From Anabaena minutissima FACHB-250 (GTDB lineage: Bacteria > Cyanobacteriota > Cyanobacteriia > Cyanobacteriales > Nostocaceae): a stretch of 64,000 nt of DNA. The position numbers and the translations under genes are program-made. Shown here in pieces: positions 16,868 through 25,870 of the stretch (positions are counted from its first letter, which is position 1; each line of letters begins with the position of its first letter). A model generated the notes under the pieces. That model worked only from the letters and a program-made list of their open reading frames with translations. It was not told the DNA's origin and searched no databases. The stretch is taken from contig NZ_JACJRG010000023.1 of the NCBI RefSeq assembly GCF_014697125.1, positions 30,429 through 94,428 on the forward strand, given 5' to 3'.

Positions 16868-17505
16868 CTCACCACTCTTTCAAACAAAGCTCGATAAACA
16901 GGTTCACCCCTATTTTGCGTTGAAACTTCTCTTTCTGTTGGGACTAATAGGGGGTTTTCTTCTAGCCATTCTCCTATACCGATTCTTTGGAAATGGGGGC
17001 TTTCTGCAAAGCGATCGCGCATTTCTACTGCGATAAATTCCATATCTGATTGCAGAAATACCACTCCCCCAACAGGCAAATAATTAGCTAAGTCTGCTAC
17101 TAATTCTGGTTGTACTACGCGGCGTTTAGCGTGGCGAGTCTTAAACCAAGGATCGGGAAATTGAATAGTAACTCGCTGTAAAATACCTGGAGGTAGAGAA
17201 GATAACAAAACTTTTAATGAGTTATTCGCATTACAAAACACGTAATGGAGATTTGTTAACCCTAGCTCAGAACATAACTTATTAGCTTCTATGACTAGGG
17301 GTTCGCGAATTTCTAAACCAAGAAAATTCCAATGTGGTTCTATCTGCGCCATTTGTAACACGAATCTTCCCCTAGCACAGCCAATATCTAAATGTAGCGG
17401 CTGGTGTAAATTAGCATAAATTTTTTCCCACTCTATAGGATTTACAGGTTGTTGATACTTCTTTGCTAGGGGATTAACGTGTTGACGGACGCGGATAAAT
17501 GGCAA
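16858..17505 (-). CDS. trmB: tRNA (guanine-N7-)-methyltransferase
   Basis: A 215-residue protein, normal length for TrmB. It methylates G46 in the variable loop of tRNAs using S-adenosylmethionine. The SAM-binding motif LDIGCARGRFVLQMA lies at about 39-53, and the family signature QFPDPWFKTRHAKRR lies in the middle, followed by conserved QSD and a C-terminal TEREVSTQNRG segment. The gene stands alone and is convergent with the TPR gene, overlapping by ten bases. It is a housekeeping gene with nothing unusual. Confidence 0.95.
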   Translation of the reverse strand: MPFIRVRQHVNPLAKKYQQPVNPIEWEKIYANLHQPLHLDIGCARGRFVLQMAQIEPHWNFLGLEIREPLVIEANKLCSELGLTNLHYVFCNANNSLKVLLSSLPPGILQRVTIQFPDPWFKTRHAKRRVVQPELVADLANYLPVGGVVFLQSDMEFIAVEMRDRFAESPHFQRIGIGEWLEENPLLVPTEREVSTQNRGEPVYRALFERVVSYD

Positions 17506-17723
17506 AATTTATACTCCTTATAATTTAGTCATTAGTAATTAGTCGATTGGGTATTTGGCATTCATTGGTTTTTTCCTCCCCTGCTTCCCCTGTTTTATTA
17601 CCACCATTCCCCATATGTATAAATGTTAAGTATAAGCAATCCTCAGCAGCTTGACAAAGGAGGGGTTATACTTTTTTTAAAAGTGTGCCTTAAACTACCG
17701 TTTTTAATAATTTTTTGAAATCA

Positions 17724-18842
17724 ATGGTGCTAAATTTTCGCTTTGCTGTAGTTAGCGACTTACACATCGCTCTTCCTCACACCATCTGGGATCATCCTAG
17801 TCGGTTTCATCTAGTGGAAGTGAGTATTTCTGCTTTTGAAAGTGCTATTGAACATTTAAAAGAACTTGATTTAGATTTTATTTTACTGCCAGGAGATTTA
17901 ACACAACACGGTGAACCAGAAAATCATATTTGGTTACAAGAAAGGTTATCTAAATTACCTTTTCCTGCATATGTTGTACCTGGTAATCACGATGTTCCTG
18001 TGTTGATGGCTAATCAGCAATCAATAGCCTGTGCTGATTTTCCCAGTTATTACCGCAAGTTTGGCTATGGAAATACTAATCAACTTTATTACACACAGCA
18101 ATTATTACCGGGGGTGCGGTTAATTGGTTTAAATTCTAACTGTTTTAATGAACAGGGTGAGCAGATAGGACGTTTAGATGCCCAACAGATGAGATGGTTA
18201 GAAGAGGTACTAGCCGCAGCAGTAGATGAACTGGTGTTAGTGATGGTGCATCACAACGTAGTGGAGCATTTACCCCATCAATCCCGCCATCCTATGGCAA
18301 ATCGTTATATGTTGGCAAATGCCCCGGAATTATTGTACTTACTACGACGTTATGGAGTCAGGCTAGTCTTTACAGGTCATTTACACGTTCAAGATGTTGC
18401 CTGTGATGAAGGTGTATATGATATTACCACTGGTTCTTTAGTCAGCTATCCTCATCCTTATCGAGTTTTAGAGTTTCATCGAGATCAACAAGGAAAAGAA
18501 TGGCTGCAAATCCTGTCTCATCGTGTAGAGTCAGTACCTGATTTTCCTAACTTGCAGCATTCATCAAAGCAATGGATGGGCGATCGCTCGTTTCCATTTC
18601 TAGTTAAATTACTTAGCCTACCGCCATTAAATTTACCCATAAACCAGGCACAAGAACTAGCTCCCAGTTTGCGTGATTTTTGGGCAACTATTGCCGATGG
18701 AGATGCTTTGTTAGATTATCCCCATTTTCCCCAAAAAGTGCGCCATTACATTCAGACGTATAGTGCGATCGCTCATACTGGTACACCCAGTTTTATTGAT
18801 AATAACAGTACCTTATTGTTAGAAAAAAGTCCTGAGTTTTGA
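17724..18842 (+). CDS. metallophosphoesterase (calcineurin-like)
   Basis: A 372-residue two-metal phosphoesterase. The metal ligands appear in order: SDLHIAL (D-x-H), LPGDLTQHG (GD), PGNHDVP (GNHD), MVHHN and FTGHLHV (GHxH). This places it in the cyclic-nucleotide phosphodiesterase-like (Icc/CpdA) branch, but the substrate cannot be assigned. The ATG at 17724 is preferred to a TTG three codons upstream. The last 100 residues are an extra domain without a recognised motif. The preceding 218-base gap is AT-rich with nothing clear. Confidence 0.88.
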   Translation: MVLNFRFAVVSDLHIALPHTIWDHPSRFHLVEVSISAFESAIEHLKELDLDFILLPGDLTQHGEPENHIWLQERLSKLPFPAYVVPGNHDVPVLMANQQSIACADFPSYYRKFGYGNTNQLYYTQQLLPGVRLIGLNSNCFNEQGEQIGRLDAQQMRWLEEVLAAAVDELVLVMVHHNVVEHLPHQSRHPMANRYMLANAPELLYLLRRYGVRLVFTGHLHVQDVACDEGVYDITTGSLVSYPHPYRVLEFHRDQQGKEWLQILSHRVESVPDFPNLQHSSKQWMGDRSFPFLVKLLSLPPLNLPINQAQELAPSLRDFWATIADGDALLDYPHFPQKVRHYIQTYSAIAHTGTPSFIDNNSTLLLEKSPEF

Positions 18843-18853
18843 GTCCAGAGTAG

Positions 18854-18873
18854 AGACGCGATTCATCGCGTCT
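18854..18873. repeat. short palindrome (AGACGCGAT/ATCGCGTCT)
   Basis: A 9-bp perfect stem with a 2-base loop just after the phosphoesterase stop codon. Similar TAGAGACG-type palindromes are scattered in Nostoc genomes. No T-run follows, so terminator function is uncertain. Confidence 0.5.
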
Positions 18874-18907
18874 GTAAATAGAGTATTAAGTTGTGAGTTT
18901 TGAAACT

Positions 18908-19075
18908 CCCAACTCAGCACTCCCCACTCCCCACTCCCCACTCCCCACTCCCCACTCACTACTCACTACTCAGCACTCAGCACTCAGCACTCAGCACTCA
19001 GCACCGGCTAAACGCCGCGCTACCGCTAACAGCACTCACTACTCCCCACTCCCCACTCAGCACTCAGCACTCACT
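18908..19075. repeat. STRR block (heptanucleotide repeats) with nested palindromic element
   Basis: Runs of CCCCACT, CACTCAG and related 7-mers fill this stretch. A separate element of about 35 bases (19000-19034, reverse complement of GCTGTTAGCGGTAGCGCGG-type sequence) interrupts the run. STRRs of this kind are known from Anabaena and Calothrix. The block overlaps the last codons of the convergent FIST gene and supplies its stop codon. Confidence 0.9.
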
Positions 19076-20299
19076 TTGTCGGCAAATTCCAAAGACTGAG
19101 GTGTAACCGTGTAAAAAAGTTCGATCACCAATAGGGCCAATTTCTCCACCACAGAAAAAGCCCCCGATAGGGATATCTGGAACATAACGCCGAAATAACT
19201 CAGAATCAAAATTGGGTTTACCGTACAATCCTTCACCACGGCCTACACAGGCAAACATTAAAGCACCAACAGCAGTATTATCTAATCTTGATTGTTGTTG
19301 ATACCGCTCTAAGAGAAATTCTAAATCTTCGGCAGAGGCCTGAGCATCTCGCAGGTGGAATTGCAGACGTTGACCAGGACGAACAAGATCACCAATTGCG
19401 ATCGCGCCTCCAGATGGATCGACCCCTAAGATAGTACGAATCAAAAAGTCACCCGGCTGTAAAGACAGTTTAAATTCATCCATCGCCACACCGACAAACA
19501 GCGAATGCTGTGCTAAACCGCGTTCCTGTTCACTCAGGCTAGAAATCAAATCTCGCAGCACCATCAAAGGTACTTGCTCATCTATTTCCAAAATAATATT
19601 ACGTTCAGCTTTGGTGATTTGCAGTGGCTTACCGATCGGTTTACATCCTTGTGCCACAATCGTTTCTAAAACAATGTTGCCACTTAACGCTAAACCCACT
19701 GTCCCTTCACGGTATAAGCTTTGTTGGATTTCACCAGAGGTATCATTGGCAAACAACGCCAAACGACCAGCAAAACCCCCAGCACTCGCTTGTCCACCCA
19801 CAATCACCGAACCAGGATAAGCAAAATCTAAACCCTGTAATAAATCGTTAACCCCTGAAGAAAAAGCACTAGAAAGCAAAATAAACTGTGGTGTTGGCGA
19901 TGATGGTACACCAATCAAATTCACCCAAGCATCTGGAGAACTATCCAAATCAGGTAAATCTTCAGCCACAACATGAAAGACTTGCAAATCTACCCCTGGT
20001 AGGTGAGCCAAAGTTAAGCTCAAAGCTGCTTCGGCTTCTAATTCTTGGGTTTGTCCACCAAGGGTAGTACCAATTACACCGCCTCCGCTACAACCAATTA
20101 GGACAGGTACAGACAATTTTTCTGCCAATAAAGGTAAAACCCTAGAATATTCACTAGCAAACGCAGACGAAATGAACACTAACCCTAAATCCGCAGGTGC
20201 TGTTAACGATGAGACAGTCTGTTCTACCACATCTGCTATAGCTGCTTCTAGGGAAGGACGAGTTGATAGGGCATTTGCCCATTGCATTTGATCTGCCAT
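19064..20299 (-). CDS. FIST-domain sensory protein
   Basis: A 411-residue protein made of FIST_N (about 30-220; ADLGLVFISSAFASEYSRVL, then LIGCSGGGVIG) and FIST_C (about 230-390; ending with GEGLYGKPNFDSELFRRYVP and GGFFCGGEIGPIGDR). FIST domains are predicted to bind small ligands such as amino acids and usually occur next to, or fused with, signalling modules; here the protein stands alone. The final residues (RQSEC) are encoded inside the STRR block, so the native C-terminus has been replaced or extended by repeat sequence. Confidence 0.88.
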   Translation of the reverse strand: MADQMQWANALSTRPSLEAAIADVVEQTVSSLTAPADLGLVFISSAFASEYSRVLPLLAEKLSVPVLIGCSGGGVIGTTLGGQTQELEAEAALSLTLAHLPGVDLQVFHVVAEDLPDLDSSPDAWVNLIGVPSSPTPQFILLSSAFSSGVNDLLQGLDFAYPGSVIVGGQASAGGFAGRLALFANDTSGEIQQSLYREGTVGLALSGNIVLETIVAQGCKPIGKPLQITKAERNIILEIDEQVPLMVLRDLISSLSEQERGLAQHSLFVGVAMDEFKLSLQPGDFLIRTILGVDPSGGAIAIGDLVRPGQRLQFHLRDAQASAEDLEFLLERYQQQSRLDNTAVGALMFACVGRGEGLYGKPNFDSELFRRYVPDIPIGGFFCGGEIGPIGDRTFLHGYTSVFGICRQSEC

Positions 20300-20749
20300 G
20301 TGTTTTGGGCTACTGTTTCTTTTGTGTCCAGTGGTTTTTAGTTTTTTATCCTAGATTGAGAATAGAGGTTGGCGAGTGGGGACTGGGGAAGAGAAGTTTT
20401 TATTTCGTATTTTTGGGACTTGGACTGTGGGTATCTAAATGGAAATTAAAATATTTATCTTGACTGCGGGGCTAATCCACCCAATTTTTTGGGTATAGGA
20501 TGTCTGGTTACATTCACTTAAATAATAGTGTATTGTTGGATTTTTGTAGTGCCGATCTATAAAATCTTAAAAGATAAATGGGAATCTGGTATATATTTCA
20601 CAGATTGTTGTAATTGTTATCGATACATCATAGCTACAAAATTAGCTGCATCAGTTAATTGGGTACAATGGTGATCGATAGAACACAAAAATATCAATTT
20701 TTGCAACTTTTCTATACTGGTACTAACATCACACAACGAGACGAAAACA
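20300..20749. other. 450-base gene-free region upstream of cp12
   Basis: AT-rich, without a coding frame I would accept. It must hold the cp12 promoter; a TACAAT at 20664-20669 could be a -10 box but no matching -35 is convincing. No NtcA-type site with the required spacing was found. Confidence 0.5.
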
Positions 20750-20986
20750 ATGACTGATACTCAAGCCAAAAACATTCAAGATCAAATTCAAGACGAAGTA
20801 GAACAAGCTCGTGCTGTTTGTGATATTTCAGGTGGTAGCTCGGCCGAGTGCGCCGCCGCTTGGGATGCAGTGGAAGAATTACAAGCTGAAGCCTCCCACC
20901 AACGCCAAGATAAAAAGAAAAATTCTCTAGAACAGTACTGCGATGACAACCCAGATGCAGCTGAGTGCAGACTTTACGACGAATAA
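20750..20986 (+). CDS. cp12: CP12, redox-controlled Calvin cycle regulator
   Basis: A 78-residue intrinsically disordered protein. It has both Cys pairs (Cys24/Cys34 and Cys64/Cys73) and the core motif AWDAVEEL at 37-44. Oxidised CP12 bridges GAPDH and phosphoribulokinase and switches both off in the dark; thioredoxin reduction releases them. The C-terminal CDDNPDAAECRLYDE inserts into GAPDH in known structures. The gene stands alone between two gaps. All key residues are present. Confidence 0.96.
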   Translation: MTDTQAKNIQDQIQDEVEQARAVCDISGGSSAECAAAWDAVEELQAEASHQRQDKKKNSLEQYCDDNPDAAECRLYDE

Positions 20987-21311
20987 AAATTAAGTCTGGC
21001 ATTTTTGATCTGAGAGACAAGCAACCAGAAGTTGTGGACACGACTTTTTGCGAAAATTAGCAATAGGGTTCGCATAGCTTGCTGTTAGCGATCGCATTGC
21101 GGAGCAAAAAAGCAAATTTTTGTAGTCAATCTCATAACTCTGTGAGTTGCTTGTTTTTTCTCCATCAGCTTTCTTGAAAATTGGTAAAGACTAGGAGAGA
21201 GCAGAAAGTAGGGAAGTAGGGGTAGGGGAAAATAAATGCCCAATGCCCCATTGCCAATTATGAATATAGTTAATGCAATCTAAATTGATTATTGAGCGTT
21301 TGACGTGAAAT
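20987..21311. other. 325-base gene-free region after cp12
   Basis: Contains one HIP1 site (near 21090) and scattered short repeats (GTTAGCGATCGC context). No convincing terminator, promoter or RNA gene was seen. Confidence 0.45.
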
Positions 21312-21908
21312 ATGCAAAATAACGTTTGGTTTCGCCAGTTAGTCTGGATTGACTACCGACTGGCACTATTATTTTTAGTGATGATTCCCTTAATTCTCTT
21401 GACTTGGGCTTATGTCCAAAAAGTAGAAGGGATACAAAGACTGTTAATGATTTACTGGCGAGTCTCCAGTCTCCTTGTCATTACAGCTTATTTGATGATT
21501 GCCCAGTACCAAGTTAGCTTTATTTCGGGGTTGATAGGATTAATTCTTATTCCGATTTCGCTGTGGTTTTGGGTGGATCTCAATGATGAAATTGAATATT
21601 TGCCAAGTACCCCTTTAAAGCTAACTTTTACCTCTTGGCGATGGGCTGTAACCTTATATTGCTTGTTAGGCGCAATAGCGTTCGTACCTTTTTTGGGTTG
21701 TGCTTTTTCTAGCAATGCCATCAAAACTCCTGAGTGTCTCGTCTGGTTTGAAGCCCCATTACTATTTAAAGAGTATTTCCATCACAATAGTAAACACGCA
21801 ATGCTAGGGTTTCTGGGCATAGTTGGGTTAATAATTTACGTGGTTTACTTAAGCTACTTTGTTCTGGTAAAGCTGGGCAAGCAGGGACGCTCGGCTACAC
21901 AACAGTAG
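21312..21908 (+). CDS. cyanobacterial integral membrane protein, DUF3177-like
   Basis: A 198-residue protein with five hydrophobic spans (about 14-33, 45-62, 68-87, 110-128, 164-188) and a conserved-looking start (NNVWFRQLVWIDYRLA). It resembles the DUF3177 family found only in cyanobacteria; the assignment is by overall pattern and not certain. Function unknown. The C-terminal tail is short and basic. It is followed within a few bases by an STRR/palindrome block. Confidence 0.7.
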   Translation: MQNNVWFRQLVWIDYRLALLFLVMIPLILLTWAYVQKVEGIQRLLMIYWRVSSLLVITAYLMIAQYQVSFISGLIGLILIPISLWFWVDLNDEIEYLPSTPLKLTFTSWRWAVTLYCLLGAIAFVPFLGCAFSSNAIKTPECLVWFEAPLLFKEYFHHNSKHAMLGFLGIVGLIIYVVYLSYFVLVKLGKQGRSATQQ

Positions 21909-21910
21909 AC

Positions 21911-22020
21911 AGTGCTGAGTTATGAGTCAGGAGTGCTGAGTGCTGTTAGCGGAGCGGGGCGTTTAGCCCGTGCTGTTAGCGGTAGCGCGGCGTTTAGCCG
22001 GTGCTGAGTCAGGAGTAGAA
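21911..22020. repeat. STRR fragments with two copies of the nested palindromic element
   Basis: GAGTGCTGAGT-type heptamers flank two adjacent elements of about 33 bases (about 21941-21972 and 21972-22005), each with the pattern GCTGTTAGCGG...GGCGTTTAGCC...GTGCTG. They are near copies of the elements at 19000, 51189 and 51241. A further 7-bp hairpin lies at 22107-22122. Nothing else is seen up to 22188. Confidence 0.8.
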
Positions 22021-22188
22021 CAGTGGAACAGTAAAATTAATTGTGCGCCGTTCAAAGCCCTGCTAATGCTAACAGCGCAAAAGGTTTGTACCCTTCCAGG
22101 GAAAAATGCTACTCGTAGCATCTTGTAGAGAAGCTCCAACATCCGGTACGGAAAAAGAAATTCCTTCCAGAAATTCCTATTTTTCAAA

Positions 22189-22485
22189 ATGAGTTCCATT
22201 GGCAAGCGACTAGAACAATACACCCTCAAACGTCCTCAAGAAGTCTTACTGGTAACGGTAGAAATCGCTGATGAGCAAGATAAGGTAGCGATTTTCAAAG
22301 GTTTTTCCAGTTCTTTAATGCTCCCTACGGCATTTGATCCCGAAATCCCAGTGATCCCAGATGAAGCAAAAATTATTAGCATTGACCGCATAGCTAGTCC
22401 TTATAATCCTGAAACTCCCCGTTATATCGAAAGACAAATTTCTTGGGAAGCTATGCAGGCTATTCTGGCGGAAGTGGGGGTGTAG
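22189..22485 (+). CDS. conserved cyanobacterial protein of unknown function
   Basis: A 98-residue soluble protein (begins SSIGKRLEQYTLKRPQEVLL). It reads as a beta-rich domain with a hydrophobic core and a C-terminal helix (ISWEAMQAILAEVG). I do not recognise a named family. Its stop codon is directly followed by a 20-copy heptamer repeat and then cbiD, so it may share a transcript with cbiD. Confidence 0.7.
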   Translation: MSSIGKRLEQYTLKRPQEVLLVTVEIADEQDKVAIFKGFSSSLMLPTAFDPEIPVIPDEAKIISIDRIASPYNPETPRYIERQISWEAMQAILAEVGV

Positions 22486-22490
22486 GGGTA

Positions 22491-22637
22491 GGTGACAGGT
22501 GACAGGTGACAGGTGACAGGTGACAGGTGACAGGTGACAGGTGACAGGTGACAGGTGACAGGTGACAGGTGACAGGTGACAGGTGACAGGTGACAGGTGA
22601 CAGGTGACAGGTGACAGGTGACAGGTGACAGGTAACA
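22491..22637. repeat. STRR: 20 perfect tandem copies of GGTGACA plus one variant
   Basis: Exact 7-base period from 22491 to 22630, then GGTAACA. It begins six bases after a stop codon and ends about 95 bases before the cbiD start. Perfect identity of all copies implies recent expansion by slippage. Shorter runs of the same unit lie at 28281-28308 and near 33296. Confidence 0.97.
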
Positions 22638-22730
22638 GGAAAGCAGGGGGAGCAGGGGTAGAAAAATACAATGCCCAATCTGATTAATGACCTGTTTTGA
22701 ATTTTGAATTTTGAATTGGAGCGAAGCGAC

Positions 22731-23846
22731 TTGACTCGTAGTGGATACACTTTACCTGTTTTTGCCTGTGCTGCTGCTGTGGCTGCTTTACATTGGTTAC
22801 GCCACCGTCAACCTTTACTAGTGGCAACAGTAGACTTGATTACACCTGCACAAATAGCCGAAATCCCGATAGAACAGGTAGCCGGATTATCTGAGACTAT
22901 GGCTTTGGCTATTACTCGCTCTGATCCCGGCGATAATCTGGATTTAACCAAAAATACCCCTGTTTGGACGCTGGTTGCATGGGGTGGGGTGGGGGATGAG
23001 CAGGTGACTATTCAAGGTGGAGAGGGAATTGGTAAGCAAATTAATACTGACAATAACCCAGCGATTTATGGTTATGCTCGGAGGCTGTTGCAAGAGAACT
23101 TATCTCGACTACTAGCAACATCGGAAAAAATCACGGTGACAATTATCTTACCAGAGGGGCGATCGCTCGCTGTCCGTACTTCTAATGCTGCCTTTGGTGT
23201 TGTGGAGGGACTCTCTTTATTGGGAACATCAGGTATTTCTCAACCGTTAAGTACACCTGAGCAGTTACATACATTTCGCACTGAATTACAACAAAAAGCT
23301 AGCCAGTTTCCAAGTCTGGTATTTTGCATCGGCGAGAACGGCTTAGATTTAGCCCCAAAAATCGGTATTAACCCTGAGAAACTAGTAAAAACTGCTAATT
23401 GGTTGGGGCCAATGTTAGTGGAAGCCGAACTTTTGGGTGTTAAAGAAATCTTATTGTTCGGCTATCACGGGAAGTTGATGAAGCTGGCTGGCGGGATTTT
23501 TCATACTCACCATTACCTGGCTGATGGGCGACGGGAAGTTTTAACTACCCATTGCGCTTTGGCTGGATTAAACAAACAAGATATAGAAGTAGTATTTCAC
23601 AGCCCGACGGCTGAAGCCGCTCTTAAACACCTCAGAACATTAGATATTGCTACAGGTAGTGATTGGGTAAATCAAGTTTACAGTGCGATCGCCGAAACTA
23701 TCGATGCCCGTTGCCAAGAATATCTCCACAGCCATAGTCATAGAGAGATTTTAACTACAGTTTGTGGATCAATTCTCTTTGATCGCGATCGCAAAATTAT
23801 TGTAAAGAGCAAAACTGCTTGTAACTTAATTGGAAATTTATGTTAA
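22731..23846 (+). CDS. cbiD: cobalt-precorrin-5B C1-methyltransferase
   Basis: A 371-residue CbiD, which adds the C-1 methyl group in the anaerobic cobalamin (B12) ring pathway. It starts (L/M)TRSGYTLPVFACAAA and contains TRSDPGDNLDLTKN, GGEGIGK and the C-terminal GYHGKLMKLAGGIFHTH block of the family. TTG at 22731 is preferred: GGAG lies nine bases upstream and the protein then begins at the family's usual N-terminus; a TTG at 22704 would add nine residues of poor character. No cobalamin riboswitch was seen upstream, where the STRR lies. Confidence 0.9.
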   Translation: MTRSGYTLPVFACAAAVAALHWLRHRQPLLVATVDLITPAQIAEIPIEQVAGLSETMALAITRSDPGDNLDLTKNTPVWTLVAWGGVGDEQVTIQGGEGIGKQINTDNNPAIYGYARRLLQENLSRLLATSEKITVTIILPEGRSLAVRTSNAAFGVVEGLSLLGTSGISQPLSTPEQLHTFRTELQQKASQFPSLVFCIGENGLDLAPKIGINPEKLVKTANWLGPMLVEAELLGVKEILLFGYHGKLMKLAGGIFHTHHYLADGRREVLTTHCALAGLNKQDIEVVFHSPTAEAALKHLRTLDIATGSDWVNQVYSAIAETIDARCQEYLHSHSHREILTTVCGSILFDRDRKIIVKSKTACNLIGNLC

Positions 23847-24065
23847 TTTATTATGAATAATCATAAATAATCCAAATAAATAATTTTTTCAGTAGCCACC
23901 CTAGGGTAATTTAACGTTTTAATACCTTGCCACATCGGCCTAGCAAACGCTTCTCACAGGCGTTTTTAATTGTCTAATCTAGTATTTGCTGACAAACCAG
24001 GCAGCAAAGCTGTATATTCTGACACACAGAGCAATCATCTACATCTAAACTGCACTTCCCCGATT

Positions 24066-25688
24066 ATGAATACAGTGGTGACTCTACCAACCGAACAAGC
24101 CCCTCAAGCAGTAGAAGAGTTTGGGCGGCTTGAGCGTCAAATTATCGTCATTTTAGACTTTGGCTCTCAGTATTCGGAACTAATTGCCCGACGCATCCGC
24201 GAGACTCAAGTATACTCTGAAGTTTTGTCTTATCGCACCCCAGCTGAACATTTACGAAAACTAAGTCCTAAAGGCATTATTCTCTCTGGCGGCCCCAACT
24301 CAGTTTATAGTGATGGCGCACCCCATTGTGACCCAGAAATCTGGAATTTGGGAGTTCCCATCTTGGGTGTCTGCTACGGTATGCAATTGATGGTAAATCA
24401 ACTCGGTGGGGAAGTAGCCCAAGCGGACAGGGGTGAATACGGCAAAGCATCACTATACATTGATGACCCTACAGACTTATTAACTAACGTCGAAGATGGC
24501 ACTACTATGTGGATGAGTCACGGTGACTCAGTCACAAAAATGCCACCAGGGTTTGAAGTCTTAGCTCATACAGAAAATACTCCCTGCGCTGCTGTCGCTG
24601 ACCATGACAAAAAACTTTATGGTGTACAGTTCCATCCTGAAGTTGTACATTCCATTGGTGGTTTAGCATTAATTCGTAATTTTGTTTATCACATCTGCGA
24701 GTGTGAACCCACTTGGACAACAGCCGCCTTTGTAGAAGAAGCAATTCGGGAAATTCGGGCGAAAGTTGGTAATAAGCGGGTACTGTTAGCTTTATCTGGG
24801 GGAGTTGATTCTTCCACGTTGGCTTTCTTGCTGTATAAAGCTATTGGTGAACAACTCACCTGTGTATTTATCGATCAAGGCTTTATGCGGAAGTATGAGC
24901 CGGAAAGGTTGGTGAAGTTATTCCAAGAACAGTTTCATATTCCTGTAGAGTATGTTGAAGCTCGCGATCGCTTTCTCGAAAAAATGGCTGGAGTTACAGA
25001 CCCAGAAGAAAAACGCCGTCGCATTGGACATGAATTTATTCAGGTATTTGAAGAAGCATCTAAACATTTTGGCCCCTTCGACTATCTGGCTCAAGGGACT
25101 CTTTACCCTGATGTGATCGAATCTGCTGATACTAACGTTGATCCCAAAACTGGGGAACGGGTCGCAGTGAAAATCAAGAGCCATCATAATGTCGGTGGTT
25201 TACCCAAAGACTTAAGGTTTAAGTTGGTAGAACCTCTGCGGAAACTATTTAAAGATGAAGTCCGCAAATTAGGACGTTCTATTGGTTTACCGGAAGAAAT
25301 CGTCCAACGTCAACCCTTCCCCGGCCCTGGTTTAGCAATTCGCATCTTGGGTGAAGTCACAGCCGAACGGTTAAATATTTTACGTGATGCTGATTTGATT
25401 GTGCGGCAAGAAATCAATCAACGTGGCTTGTATCATGAATACTGGCAAGCATTTGCTGTCTTGTTACCAATCCGTAGTGTTGGGGTAATGGGTGATCAAC
25501 GCACCTATGCTTACCCGATTGTATTACGGATTGTCAAGAGTGAAGATGGCATGACGGCCGATTGGGCGCGTGTCCCTTACGATGTGCTGGAAGTGATTTC
25601 TAACCGCATTGTCAATGAGGTAAAAGGCGTGAATCGCGTGGTGTTTGATATTACCTCTAAGCCACCTGGAACTATTGAGTGGGAATAA
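24066..25688 (+). CDS. guaA: GMP synthase (glutamine-hydrolysing)
   Basis: A 540-residue GuaA that converts XMP to GMP. The class I amidotransferase domain has the catalytic Cys103 in GVCYGMQL and VQFHPEV. The ATP-pyrophosphatase domain has ALSGGVDSST. The C-terminal dimerisation domain ends with the strictly conserved KPPGTIEWE. The ATG at 24066 is preferred to a start 32 codons upstream because the extension is not conserved in character and the usual N-terminal extension begins here. Nothing unusual is seen. Confidence 0.96.
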   Translation: MNTVVTLPTEQAPQAVEEFGRLERQIIVILDFGSQYSELIARRIRETQVYSEVLSYRTPAEHLRKLSPKGIILSGGPNSVYSDGAPHCDPEIWNLGVPILGVCYGMQLMVNQLGGEVAQADRGEYGKASLYIDDPTDLLTNVEDGTTMWMSHGDSVTKMPPGFEVLAHTENTPCAAVADHDKKLYGVQFHPEVVHSIGGLALIRNFVYHICECEPTWTTAAFVEEAIREIRAKVGNKRVLLALSGGVDSSTLAFLLYKAIGEQLTCVFIDQGFMRKYEPERLVKLFQEQFHIPVEYVEARDRFLEKMAGVTDPEEKRRRIGHEFIQVFEEASKHFGPFDYLAQGTLYPDVIESADTNVDPKTGERVAVKIKSHHNVGGLPKDLRFKLVEPLRKLFKDEVRKLGRSIGLPEEIVQRQPFPGPGLAIRILGEVTAERLNILRDADLIVRQEINQRGLYHEYWQAFAVLLPIRSVGVMGDQRTYAYPIVLRIVKSEDGMTADWARVPYDVLEVISNRIVNEVKGVNRVVFDITSKPPGTIEWE

Positions 25689-25702
25689 GATAATTCGTAA
25701 TG

Positions 25703-25815
25703 GACTAACGTCCCGCTCCGCTCTAAGCGTAGCTATGCCGCAGGCTTTACGTAACGGTGCTCCGCCCCGCTATGCTCTAAGCGCAGCTATGCCGCAGGCT
25801 TTACGTAATTCGTAA
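25703..25815. repeat. two tandem copies of a GC-rich interspersed repeat
   Basis: Two copies share CTCTAAGCG(T/C)AGCTATGC and CGCAGGCTTTACGTAA. An inverted copy of the second lies at about 54031-54090, including the trailing GTAATTCGTAATT. These are interspersed palindromic repeats of unknown role, placed between convergent genes. Confidence 0.75.
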
Positions 25816-25827
25816 TTCAATATGGCG

Positions 25828-25870
25828 TTGTAGAGACGTTGCAATGCAACGTCTCTACAATTTTGAATTT
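25828..25870. terminator. probable bidirectional terminator between guaA and a convergent kinase gene
   Basis: Perfect 16-bp arms (25828-25843 and 25845-25860) around one base, starting TTGTAGAGACGTTGCA, with TTTTGAATTTT following. It lies in the only gap between two convergent genes. The same GTAGAGACG-type palindrome is a dispersed repeat in Nostoc, so it may be a repeat doing terminator work. Confidence 0.65.

Noticed and set aside
18893..19106. Two overlapping frames of about 68 codons
   Set aside because: They are translations of the heptanucleotide repeats in two phases, not genes.
22491..22637. Tandem array considered as CRISPR
   Set aside because: Seven-base direct repeats without spacers are STRR, not CRISPR.
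22491..22730. Cobalamin riboswitch upstream of cbiD
   Set aside because: The region is mostly the 7-bp array; no B12-box-like conserved core was seen.
22315..22750. Leftward frames of 96-118 codons across the GGTGACA array
   Set aside because: Products are pure CHLSPVT repeats from the 7-bp unit read in the opposite sense.
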